NCBI GenBank assembly: GCA_026125285.1
Contig: JAHCLO010000016.1
Location: 1 to 64,000 of the forward strand
From: Verrucomicrobiia bacterium
GTDB taxonomy: Bacteria > Verrucomicrobiota > Verrucomicrobiia > Limisphaerales > JADLHS01
Reading direction: 5' to 3'
DNA: 64,000 nt
Shown here: piece after piece, positions 44,628 to 53,009 of the stretch
Layout: each line of letters begins with the position of its first letter
Numbering within the stretch: position 1 is the first letter of the stretch
Made by a program: the position numbers and the translations under genes
Notes under the pieces: model-generated
The model's input: only the letters and a program-made list of their open reading frames with translations
Told to the model about the DNA's origin: nothing
Database searches by the model: none

Positions 44628-45311
44628 TCAGCGGGAGGATTTCAGTTTCAGCGTCATGCGAATACCATGGCCCGTGCGATCGGCATGTTTGGAAAGTTTT
44701 GCCAGCCAGCCGACAATCTGCATCCACAACACCGCCTCCACCGGCGGCAGGGGCGGTTCGGCGCCAAGCAACTGTCGCGTCAACTCCGTTTGTGCTGGCT
44801 TGATGTCGTCCTCGCGCTCGGCCAGTTCCGTGATCAATTTCGAAACCGTGAGCGCGTCCCGGCCTGTGAAGGAGGCTTCCACCAAAAGGTCGAGCCGCGA
44901 GATGATGCCGCGCGCCAGTTCGCAATTGGTGAGCACGTTCTCGACGTATTCCTGGACCTGCTGCATCAACGGCGCGGGCAGCTTCAGGTCGCGATACGTC
45001 AACAGACAGGCGATGTCCTCGGCGCGATCTGCCATCGAATCCTGGTGCTCCAGAATGTTGAACAAGTCCTCGCGTCGGATGGGCAACAGGACCTGGACCG
45101 CCAGGCTTTCGTGCAACTCATTGCGGATGCTGTCCGCCTGCGTTTCCGCCTGGCAGATGCGCCCCGCCAGCGCCAGGAGTTGCGCACGGTCACCTGACTG
45201 GACCGCCGCAAACGCCTCGCGTAACAGCCGCACACATTCATGAACGCGTTCGCCGTGCGCCTCCAAGGCCGCAAACGGCGACTCCCCCAGCAGGTTGGTC
45301 AGGATGGACAT
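44628..45311 (-). CDS. DUF47 (PhoU-like) Pit accessory protein
   Basis: A 227-residue helical protein of the DUF47/TIGR00153 family, the PhoU-like cytosolic partner of Pit transporters. It has the recognisable ESPFAALEAHGERVHECVRLL start, GRICQAETQADSIRNELHE and PIRREDLFNILEHQDSMADRAEDIA segments, where acidic residues bind metal in PhoU relatives. It precedes pit by 9 nt on the same strand, the standard gene order for this pair. It likely regulates phosphate transport. No Pho box was found upstream. Confidence 0.93.
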   Translation of the reverse strand: MSILTNLLGESPFAALEAHGERVHECVRLLREAFAAVQSGDRAQLLALAGRICQAETQADSIRNELHESLAVQVLLPIRREDLFNILEHQDSMADRAEDIACLLTYRDLKLPAPLMQQVQEYVENVLTNCELARGIISRLDLLVEASFTGRDALTVSKLITELAEREDDIKPAQTELTRQLLGAEPPLPPVEAVLWMQIVGWLAKLSKHADRTGHGIRMTLKLKSSR

Positions 45312-45839
45312 GAGCGCCTCAGGAGTTGCTCAACAAAACCGAAAACCCGCAGCGCGAACCGGGTCGGCTTCCGGTGCGTTGCTTTGGTCGCTTGCAGAGA
45401 TTCAATCGCATGTCTCGGATTCTCACATTCCCGTCGGGCCGTCGGAAAGAAAAATGTTTAGACTGCCGGAAAGCAGTCCCTACCGCGCCATTCATCGGCA
45501 ACGAGAGGGGTTTTTCAAATTGGAGTACGCGCCGCGGGCGAATCCACGCCGATCTTGAACTTCTACTGGGGTAAGAATACGCCGCTGCACAAGAATTACA
45601 TCATGGAGCGGTTGGACGTGCCGAGGGAGGAGTAAACTGCCCGTTGCCAAACGGGGAACGGAACGCTGATTCTTCATTGCACCAGCACGTAGGCTGAGGT
45701 TTAAGATGCCGTCGCCCGGCTTGCGAGCAAGAAAGAGCGGTTCTCCAACGTTCCAAGTCGGTGTCAGCAAGACGTTGGACTCACCTGAAGCAACGAATTC
45801 TCCTTGAGCCCGCGGTGTTCCGGTGGAAAAGTGACCGCG
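45312..45839. other. Intergenic region with a gene remnant
   Basis: About 528 nt between the DUF47 gene and the large CotH gene. One frame reads ILNFYWGKNTPLHKNYIMER and on to a TAA at 45633-45635, without a start; a neighbouring frame reads EGFFKLEYAPRAN just upstream. Together they look like the frameshifted C-terminal end of a lost gene. I cannot name the parent. The rest holds nothing I recognise. Confidence 0.35.
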
Positions 45840-48800
45840 ATGGATGTTGTTTTTATGCGGAGGTGGTGGGTTCTTCTGCTGGCAGCAATCAGTCTTCAAC
45901 TGGCGCGGGGGCAGGTGGTGATCAATGAATTCGTCGCCGCGAGTTCGGACCGATTACTCCAACGTGAGCCTGACGCGTATCCACGAGTCGGCAACGCCAC
46001 GCCCTGGCAGTCACCCGATTACGACGATTCGCACTGGAGCACCGGTTCTGGCCCATTCGGTTTCGGTAGTTTCAGCGGGGTGACGATTGCCACCGGCCTC
46101 TCCAGCCAGATGCAGAATCGCGCCGCTTCGTTGTATCTACGCAAGACCGTTATTGTTACGCCAACCCAGGCTGCCAGCGGTAATTCGCTTGAACTGGTCA
46201 TCCGTTACAACGATGGCTTCATCGCGTTCCTGAACGGTGTGGAGGTTGCCCGGCGTAACATGGGCAATCCCGGCATGTTCGCGTTCCACGATCAGACCGC
46301 TTTCAATACCAACGTGAACAATCCCGGGCTGGAAACCATCAATCTCGGCGCCGCTAATACGCGCTTGGTGGCCGGGGAGAACGTGCTTTGCCTCCAGGCG
46401 CACAATCAGTCGCTGGTCGGCGCGGCGGGCGGCAACTTTCTCGTGCAAGCCGATCTCCGGATTTCCGCGGGGGACACGCTGGTCAGCCACGCAGCGCCGT
46501 GGAAGTATTTGCCGGGATTGGCCGAACCGTCCGGCGGCGTGCTCGATTACGGGTTGCTGAATGGCTTTATCGAAGGCAACAAGACGGTCGCTTGGGCCGC
46601 GCTGGAATTCAATGACTCCACGTGGCCCATCGGTCCCGGACCCGTCGGGATTGAGGGAGCGAATCCGCCCGATTACATCCTGGGGGTAAATCTCTATTCC
46701 CAGGCCTACAACATCACCCCTTCCATCTACACCCGGCGGGTGTTCTCAATCACGCCCGGCGAAGCCGTCTCCGCTGCGTCGCTTCGCCTGACGATTGATT
46801 ACGATGACGGACTGATCATCTATCTGAATGGACGGGAAGTGTTGCGACGCAACGTCGGCACCCCCGGCACGCCCACGCCGCACAATGTCACCGCTTCGTC
46901 CCTTCACAACGCCAACGGCGACAACGGCGGTAGCGTTTCCGGCCAGGAAGAAGTCATTCTCCTAGGCTCACCCAAAGACCTGCTCTTCAGTGGCGACAAC
47001 GTGCTGGCCGTGCAGTTGCATCGGGTGGGTGTGACCAGTTCGGATTCCATCGCACGGGTCACGCTGGAAACCACCGGTGCCGGTGGGCGCGGGCTGTGCC
47101 AACCGACCGACTTGGTGAGTTACTTTGTTGGCATCCGGGAGCCGGTGGCCGACAGCGAGCAGGAAGACATGGGGCCGTTGGAAGAAGCGCCGGACTCGGA
47201 GAACGACTGGATCGAACTTCACAATGCGGGCGGCTCGGAAATGAGTCTCGCTGGTTGGTCGCTGACGGACAACGCCAGTAATCTCCGCAAGTGGATGTTC
47301 CCAACCAATACGACGATTCCCGCCGGTGGCTACCTGCTGGTGCTGGCGACGGGACTCGACACTGGCCCGGCCCACGGCGCCACCTATTTGCACGGCAATT
47401 TCAAGCTGTCAGCCCAAGGCGAGTATCTCGCGCTGGTGAATGTCGAGGGGCAGATGGTCAGCGAGTTCGCGCCGTCGTATCCGCCGCAGAGCTATTTCCA
47501 TTCGTATGGACGCGACACGAATGGCCAGTGGGGTTACCTGGCCCCGGCCACACCCGGGGCGCCAAACGCAGGGCAAGCTCTCACACCCGCACCGGCGGCC
47601 CCGGAATTCAATCTGCCGGGCGGATTCTACAATCAGAGTTTCTCGTTGGTGATGAACACCCACACGGTCGGCGCGACCATTCGCTACACCTTGGATGGAC
47701 GGGAGCCGAACCCGGGTCTGCTTTACACCGGCCCCATCGCCATCACGACGGATCGTGTGGTGCGGGCCCGGGCCGTGATGGAAGGTGCAATCCCATCCTC
47801 TACGGTTACCCACACGTATCTCCTCAACGAATCGGCCGCCAAACGCTCTCTGCCGGCACTGTGTCTGAGCGGCGATCCCGCATTGACGTTCTATGGCCCC
47901 AACACCGGCGGTGGCCCGGCGGCGGGCGAAGGGGTCTTTGCCATCAAAGGCGGTGCCTTCGTGAGCGACGTGTGGACGCACAATGGCGATCCGTCCGCCT
48001 TCCATTTCCCCATGCAACGGGGCCGCTCCGCGGAGAAGCCGGCCACGCTGGAATTCTTCCCGATGGCCGGTGAGGGTTTGCGCACCGATTTCGGTCTGCG
48101 CATTTCGGGCAGTCCGTGGTCGCGACCGCGCTACCGGCTTACCGATGCCGCCACCGCCCGGTTCAACCCCTATGACCCAACACAGAAGCCGTCATTCAAT
48201 CTCTACTTCCGCTCGGAATGGAGCGAGCGGCCTTTGGACTATCCCTTCTTTGGCGACTCTCCGGTCACGCGTTTCCTCGACCTCCGCCTCCGCGCCGGCA
48301 AGAACGATATTGATAATCCGTTCATCAAGGACGAACTCATGCGCCGTCTGTATCGGGGCACCGGACAGAAGAGCAGCATCGGGATTTTCAACACGGTTTA
48401 TGTCAACGGGATTTTCAAAGGCTACTTCAACCTGTGCGAACGGTTGCGCGAAGGGTTCATGCAGGAACACCACCAGAGTTCGGAAGCCTGGGACGTGCAG
48501 CAAGTCAACGAGTTTGCCAGTGGCGACCCGCTGCATTGGAACAAGATGTTTGCCTACCTGCGATCCACCAACCTGGCCGGACTGGCCGCCTACCAAAGGG
48601 TTCACGACTACCTCGACGTGGACAATTATGCTGACTACATCATCGTCAACGCCTTTGCCGCCATGTGGGACTGGCCGCACAACAATTGGGTGGCCGCGCG
48701 GGAACGCAGTCCCGCCTGCCGCTGGCGTTTCTACATGTGGGATGCCGAGGGCGCGTTCGGCATTTACGGACGCCCCATCACGTATAACACCTTCACCAGC

Positions 48801-51227
48801 GATCTGCTCATCACCGACGCGCAAACCACGTCCTGGCATTACCTTCAAGCGCTCTACACGTTGTTGCGCGTTTCGCCGGAGTTCCGCCTGCGCTTCAGTG
48901 ACCGCGTTCAGAAACATTTCTTCAACGGCGGTACGCTGGTCAAAACCAATATGCAGGTCACGTACCTGCAACTCCGCAACACCATCAATCCGATCATGCT
49001 GGAAACCATCGGGACCCCCGTGAACGAGGAGTTTTACATTACCTGGATTGTGAGTGACACGCGGCGCAATAACTTCTTCACGCAACTGACGCAGCAAGGT
49101 CTGTGGCCGGCCACGCTCGCCCCTGTTCTCAGTCAATACGGAGGTCAGATTGACGCCGGCTTCGAGCTTGCACTGTCCAACCCCAACGGCAGCGGCACCA
49201 TCTACTACACGACCAACGGCTCCGATCCCCGCGCGCCGGGCGGAGCCATCGCCGGAATGGCGTACACGGGACCTATCGTCCTGAGTCAAACCGCCGCGGT
49301 TCAGGCGCGGGTGCGTAGCACCACCGGAGCGTGGAGTCCAGTCATTGAGGCAAGTTTCATTGTGCCGCCGCCGGCCCCAACATTTCTTCCAGCTGGCAGC
49401 GCGGACTGGACGTTGAACGAGAACTGGTCCAGCACTCCCCTGCCCTACCCCGACGGCATCGGCGTCGTGGCCATTATCCCGCCGCCGCCGGGCCCTGACC
49501 GCAACGTCAATCTCCGCGCCCCCGTCACCATCGGTGAAATTCGGTTTCCGCAATGGGATTCGACCAGTCGCAACCGCGTGCGTGATCAGGACAGCGGCAA
49601 CTCACTGACGTTCCAAAACACCAACGGTCCGGCTCGGATTGATGTGGGTGGCGCCGACGCGGGCTATGTCGAGTTTGAAGTGCTCGCCGGCACCATGCTG
49701 CAATCGGATCTGCGGTTGCACGTCACGAACATTGTCGGTCACGCGGAGCACGGCGCGTTGCGGTTGCGCGCCAACTGGTCCGGACCGGGCGGAATGATCA
49801 AATCCGGCCTGGGTGTCGTTTCGTTGACGGGCGATGCCAAGACCTACACGGGGGCAACATTGATCGAGCAAGGCGTGCTGTCAGTCACGCAACCAGCGAC
49901 GCCCGTCGCATCCACCAACACCACGATCCAACCCGGCGGACAACTCCGATTGATTTCTGCCAACGACGCCGCCGGGCCGCGAGTTTACAGTTTTGGGGGG
50001 CCGGTCATGCTTGCGGGTTCAGGGCGCGGTCCGGAGATTCCCGAGGAACAGCATCTAGGCAAATTGGGAGCGCTGCGTTACGACCCCGGCAGTCAGGACA
50101 ACCAAGCCATTCTGCTCAATCCCGTTGTGTTGACGGGGCCGGCGGATATTCATGTGGACGGCAGCCGCAACGTCCTCGAACTGGCGGTCCCGATCTCCGG
50201 GACTCACCCGCTCACCAAGTCCGGCGGCGGCACGCTCCGGCTTTCCGCGGACAACTCCTCGTACACCGCGGCCATTCAAGTTGCAAACGGCACGCTGGTA
50301 CTGGCCGGGCCAATCGGCGCGGCCGTGCAACTCGACGCTACCGGCACCATCGGCGGTCACGGCGCGGTCGGTTCGCTCGCCGGCACTGGCACTCTGCTGC
50401 TCCACGAGTCGGTCCTTCACGCGGCGGCGGTGAACGGTCTCACCCACAGTTTTGTTTTTGGGAAGCCGGGATCGCCCCTCTACCCGCAAGCTGCCGCAGC
50501 CGGCAACGGAGTGCTGGTTCTCCCATCCGCGCCGCTTTCGGCGGGAGCGCTGGATTTCTACCTGACCACCCCGCCAGTTTCCGGTGATCAATTCCGCGGC
50601 GGGTTCTTCGTGCCATTCAATACGGATCTGGCCGCGGCCCTAGCCGGCGTGCCAATGCGAGTATTCGCTTCGGATGCGCAGGGGGTTCATGCCTTCAGCC
50701 ATCAAACCTGGTCGCAATTGACCAATGTTCAAATCACGACCATTGCCGAAGCGGCAGACTTTGGCGCCGGCCCGGTGCCCGGCCGGCTCGTTGAACTTCG
50801 CGTGGATGGTCCGCCCGCGACCTTTGCCGCGTGGCAAGCCAGCGCGTTTCCCAATCCCGAGGACCTCGCCAACCCGCTGGTGTCGGGGCCGAACGCCGAC
50901 CCGCAGGGCGTCGGCGTGCCCAACCTGCTGCGCTATGCCTTGGGGTTGGCTCTGACGGACGAGGTTACTGCCGGGGCACCGCAATTTGCCGGGTCATCCT
51001 CCGCTCCGGCCATCCGGTTTCCGTTTGACGCCGGACGCAACGATATTGTTTGTCTCGTGGAATCATCGGTCGAAGTCACGGACTGGTCCACACCGACAAT
51101 TCTCTTCGATTCGCGTTCGGATTTTCCGCCCGCCGGGACCTCGGGCTGGATTACAATCAACGATCCCGCGCCGGTGAGTGACTGCCGTTATTATCGCCTC
51201 CGCGTATTTCTGAAGAGCGCCCTGTAA
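45840..51227 (+). CDS. Large secreted CotH / lamin-tail / beta-repeat protein
   Basis: A 1795-residue exported protein. Signal peptide MRRWWVLLLAAISLQLARG follows a short start. Two DUF-type repeats with ALYLRKTVIV-like strands lie near residues 25-390. A lamin-tail domain is next (ENDWIELHNAGGSEMSLAGWSLTDN), then a chitobiase-like domain (ATIRYTLDGREPNPGLLYTGPI). The CotH kinase-like domain follows (FLDLRLRAGKNDIDNPFIKDEL, YVNGIFKGYFNLCERL, RFYMWDAEGAFG), with a second chitobiase-like domain (SGTIYYTTNGSDPRAPGG). Two autotransporter-associated strand repeats (GGMIKSGLGVVSLTG and HPLTKSGGGTLRLS) and a dockerin-like NLLRYALG segment come before the end module CRYYRLRVFLKSAL. CotH domains phosphorylate proteins in spores, so kinase activity is possible but unproven here. 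Likely surface-exposed. Confidence 0.85.
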   Translation: MDVVFMRRWWVLLLAAISLQLARGQVVINEFVAASSDRLLQREPDAYPRVGNATPWQSPDYDDSHWSTGSGPFGFGSFSGVTIATGLSSQMQNRAASLYLRKTVIVTPTQAASGNSLELVIRYNDGFIAFLNGVEVARRNMGNPGMFAFHDQTAFNTNVNNPGLETINLGAANTRLVAGENVLCLQAHNQSLVGAAGGNFLVQADLRISAGDTLVSHAAPWKYLPGLAEPSGGVLDYGLLNGFIEGNKTVAWAALEFNDSTWPIGPGPVGIEGANPPDYILGVNLYSQAYNITPSIYTRRVFSITPGEAVSAASLRLTIDYDDGLIIYLNGREVLRRNVGTPGTPTPHNVTASSLHNANGDNGGSVSGQEEVILLGSPKDLLFSGDNVLAVQLHRVGVTSSDSIARVTLETTGAGGRGLCQPTDLVSYFVGIREPVADSEQEDMGPLEEAPDSENDWIELHNAGGSEMSLAGWSLTDNASNLRKWMFPTNTTIPAGGYLLVLATGLDTGPAHGATYLHGNFKLSAQGEYLALVNVEGQMVSEFAPSYPPQSYFHSYGRDTNGQWGYLAPATPGAPNAGQALTPAPAAPEFNLPGGFYNQSFSLVMNTHTVGATIRYTLDGREPNPGLLYTGPIAITTDRVVRARAVMEGAIPSSTVTHTYLLNESAAKRSLPALCLSGDPALTFYGPNTGGGPAAGEGVFAIKGGAFVSDVWTHNGDPSAFHFPMQRGRSAEKPATLEFFPMAGEGLRTDFGLRISGSPWSRPRYRLTDAATARFNPYDPTQKPSFNLYFRSEWSERPLDYPFFGDSPVTRFLDLRLRAGKNDIDNPFIKDELMRRLYRGTGQKSSIGIFNTVYVNGIFKGYFNLCERLREGFMQEHHQSSEAWDVQQVNEFASGDPLHWNKMFAYLRSTNLAGLAAYQRVHDYLDVDNYADYIIVNAFAAMWDWPHNNWVAARERSPACRWRFYMWDAEGAFGIYGRPITYNTFTSDLLITDAQTTSWHYLQALYTLLRVSPEFRLRFSDRVQKHFFNGGTLVKTNMQVTYLQLRNTINPIMLETIGTPVNEEFYITWIVSDTRRNNFFTQLTQQGLWPATLAPVLSQYGGQIDAGFELALSNPNGSGTIYYTTNGSDPRAPGGAIAGMAYTGPIVLSQTAAVQARVRSTTGAWSPVIEASFIVPPPAPTFLPAGSADWTLNENWSSTPLPYPDGIGVVAIIPPPPGPDRNVNLRAPVTIGEIRFPQWDSTSRNRVRDQDSGNSLTFQNTNGPARIDVGGADAGYVEFEVLAGTMLQSDLRLHVTNIVGHAEHGALRLRANWSGPGGMIKSGLGVVSLTGDAKTYTGATLIEQGVLSVTQPATPVASTNTTIQPGGQLRLISANDAAGPRVYSFGGPVMLAGSGRGPEIPEEQHLGKLGALRYDPGSQDNQAILLNPVVLTGPADIHVDGSRNVLELAVPISGTHPLTKSGGGTLRLSADNSSYTAAIQVANGTLVLAGPIGAAVQLDATGTIGGHGAVGSLAGTGTLLLHESVLHAAAVNGLTHSFVFGKPGSPLYPQAAAAGNGVLVLPSAPLSAGALDFYLTTPPVSGDQFRGGFFVPFNTDLAAALAGVPMRVFASDAQGVHAFSHQTWSQLTNVQITTIAEAADFGAGPVPGRLVELRVDGPPATFAAWQASAFPNPEDLANPLVSGPNADPQGVGVPNLLRYALGLALTDEVTAGAPQFAGSSSAPAIRFPFDAGRNDIVCLVESSVEVTDWSTPTILFDSRSDFPPAGTSGWITINDPAPVSDCRYYRLRVFLKSAL

Positions 51228-51279
51228 GTCGCCTCCTTCACAACGGAGCTGCGCAGTCGCAACTGCAGTCGTGGTTGGA

Positions 51280-51834
51280 CTATTTGCACTCCTTGCAGTG
51301 CGCCTTCGCGCGCGGCGTACATTCAATCACCTTGCCCCGGCGGTCGAACTCGAAGGTGCAGCACTCGTGCAACATGACTTTCAACCGCGCGCGCCCGCGC
51401 TGCACGCGCGACTTCGCGCCGGAAAGGGAAATGCCCAGGCGATCCGCGAGTTGTTTTTGCGTCAGGCCCTCAAATTCGGTCAGCACCAGCGCCTCGCCAT
51501 ACGGCTTGGGCAGACTGTAAATCATGCGGCGGAACGAGGCTCTGAGTGCTTCCATTTCACCGTTCCCGGGTTCGTGCTCGGCGATCAGGCTCTCCGGCAC
51601 TTCCACCGTTTCCTTGCGCGTCCGGTAGTGATCAATGATGGCGTTGCGCGCGATCAGATAAATCCAGCTTTGCATCCTGGCCGGATCCTTGAGTTGATCC
51701 AGTCGCGCCTGAATCTTTACGAAAACGTCCTGCATGATGTCCTCCGCCGTCGCCGGGTCGTTCACCCGCGCGCGGATGAACCGTCCCAGCTTGGCGGCGA
51801 ACTCATGCCAGATATGCTCGAGCGTGGCATTCAT
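51280..51834 (-). CDS. ECF sigma factor, SigZ-like
   Basis: A 184-residue sigma factor. Region 2 is FAAKLGRFIRARVNDPATAEDIMQDVFVKIQARL and MQSWIYLIARNAIIDHYRTR; region 4 is LTQKQLADRLGISLSGAKSRVQRGRARL. It ends in a Cys-rich tail (HECCTFEFDRRGKVIECTPRAKAHCKECK), which is typical of SigZ and could bind metal or react with thiol-active compounds. It lies downstream of the arsenite methyltransferase gene on the same strand. The cysteine tail and neighbour together suggest a role in arsenic response, but this is inference. Confidence 0.88.
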   Translation of the reverse strand: MNATLEHIWHEFAAKLGRFIRARVNDPATAEDIMQDVFVKIQARLDQLKDPARMQSWIYLIARNAIIDHYRTRKETVEVPESLIAEHEPGNGEMEALRASFRRMIYSLPKPYGEALVLTEFEGLTQKQLADRLGISLSGAKSRVQRGRARLKVMLHECCTFEFDRRGKVIECTPRAKAHCKECK

Positions 51835-51846
51835 GTTCGATCTATC

Positions 51847-51916
51847 TGTCGCCGCCGACGTGAGTCGGCTCTAACTGTCTGCGGGCTGATGGAGCGGACT
51901 CACGTCCGCTGCTACA
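51847..51916. repeat. REP-like inverted repeat between sigZ-like and arsM genes
   Basis: Two arms of 25 nt (51847-51871 and 51892-51916) are inverted copies matching at about 21 of 25 positions, with the core GACGTGAGTCGGCTC and GAGCGGACTCACGTC. The spacer is 20 nt. It lies in the short gap between arsM and the sigma gene, and could also act as a partial terminator or stabiliser for the transcript of arsM. Confidence 0.6.
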
Positions 51917-51922
51917 ATTGCT

Positions 51923-52744
51923 TCAAGCCGGCTTCACTGCTTCAATGGTCGCCGAGGTGACGAATTCCTCGACGCGCCGGCCCGGAAACCATTCGCTGAT
52001 AATTTTGCGGCTTCCTTCCTTTGGCTCAACGCGAATTTGTGTGAATCCCGCGGCTGCCAGCCACGCTTTGATTTCCGGAATCGTGGAAGCGCCCGCCACG
52101 CAACCCGTGTAAAGCTCCCAGTCTTTGCGCAGTTCTCCAGGAATCTCCGCCAGCGCGACCACGTCCGAAATGGCCAGCCGGCCGCCCGGCTTCAACACGC
52201 GGAACGATTCGCGGAACACGCGCGGTTTGTCGGGCGACAGATTGATGACGCAATTCGAGATGATCGCATCCACCGAAAGGTCGGCCACCGGCAGACTTTC
52301 GATTTCGCCAATGCGAAACTCGACGTTGGTGTAACCGCCCGTCGCTTGATGCTTGCGGGCCTTGCTCACCATCTCCGGCGTCATGTCCATGCCGAGGACG
52401 AAGCCCTGCGGACCGACTGCCCGCGCCGCGAGAAATGCGTCAAAGCCCGCGCCACTGCCGAGATCGAGCACCGTTTCGCCGGGCTTCAGCGCCGCGATGG
52501 CCTGCGGGTTGCCGCAACCCAATCCAGGATTCGCCCCTTCGGGCACGGCCTCCGTGTCCGCCGCCGAATAGCCCAGCCCTTGGGAAATCGCCTTGGCATC
52601 GGGGTTTGCATCTTCCGGCGTGGCGATTTCCGGGCTGCAACAAGTCGGCGCGCAGCCGCAACCGCTGTTGCTGGCGGCGATCCTGCCGTAGCGTTCGCGC
52701 ACCGTGGTTTTCACTTCGTCATGTTCAAGTGTTTCCAGCTTCAT
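51923..52744 (-). CDS. arsM: Arsenite S-adenosylmethionine methyltransferase
   Basis: A 273-residue methyltransferase of the ArsM type, which methylates As(III) using SAM and thiols. SAM motif I is [16 protein letters not shown] and the motif around Asp120 is [11 protein letters not shown]. The conserved arsenic-binding cysteines are present: Cys77 (LGCGNPQA), Cys165 (SNCVINLS) and Cys215 (YTGCVAGAS). An N-terminal pair of Cys clusters (CGCAPTCC, residues 29-36) is also typical. It is the first gene of a short minus-strand unit followed by a SigZ-like sigma factor. No ArsR or ArsB gene is next to it. Confidence 0.95.
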   Translation of the reverse strand: MKLETLEHDEVKTTVRERYGRIAASNSGCGCAPTCCSPEIATPEDANPDAKAISQGLGYSAADTEAVPEGANPGLGCGNPQAIAALKPGETVLDLGSGAGFDAFLAARAVGPQGFVLGMDMTPEMVSKARKHQATGGYTNVEFRIGEIESLPVADLSVDAIISNCVINLSPDKPRVFRESFRVLKPGGRLAISDVVALAEIPGELRKDWELYTGCVAGASTIPEIKAWLAAAGFTQIRVEPKEGSRKIISEWFPGRRVEEFVTSATIEAVKPA

Positions 52745-53009
52745 GTTTCGTGGAAGTTTTCCTTGGTTGTTTTATCGGCCGTTGTGACCACTTCTGCCTG
52801 TGAAGACGAACGATTTGGAAAAAGGACGCAGGAGTTTTCTCAAACCAGCGCACCCTGATGTGTTTCAACCCGTCCCACCCACGTCACCAGCACCGCCCCC
52901 GCAGCTACTCATACCGCGCCGGAATCGGACGCCGCGCTCGTGCCGAGCGCCGTCCATAACATGCCACTCGTCGCGATCCGATCAGTGATCGCGGTCACTC
53001 TTCTCCTGG

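Noticed and set aside
48192..49553. A 453-codon open frame antisense to the CotH protein gene
   Set aside because: Same reason: it lies wholly within a gene with recognised domains and reads as low-quality Arg/Val-rich protein.
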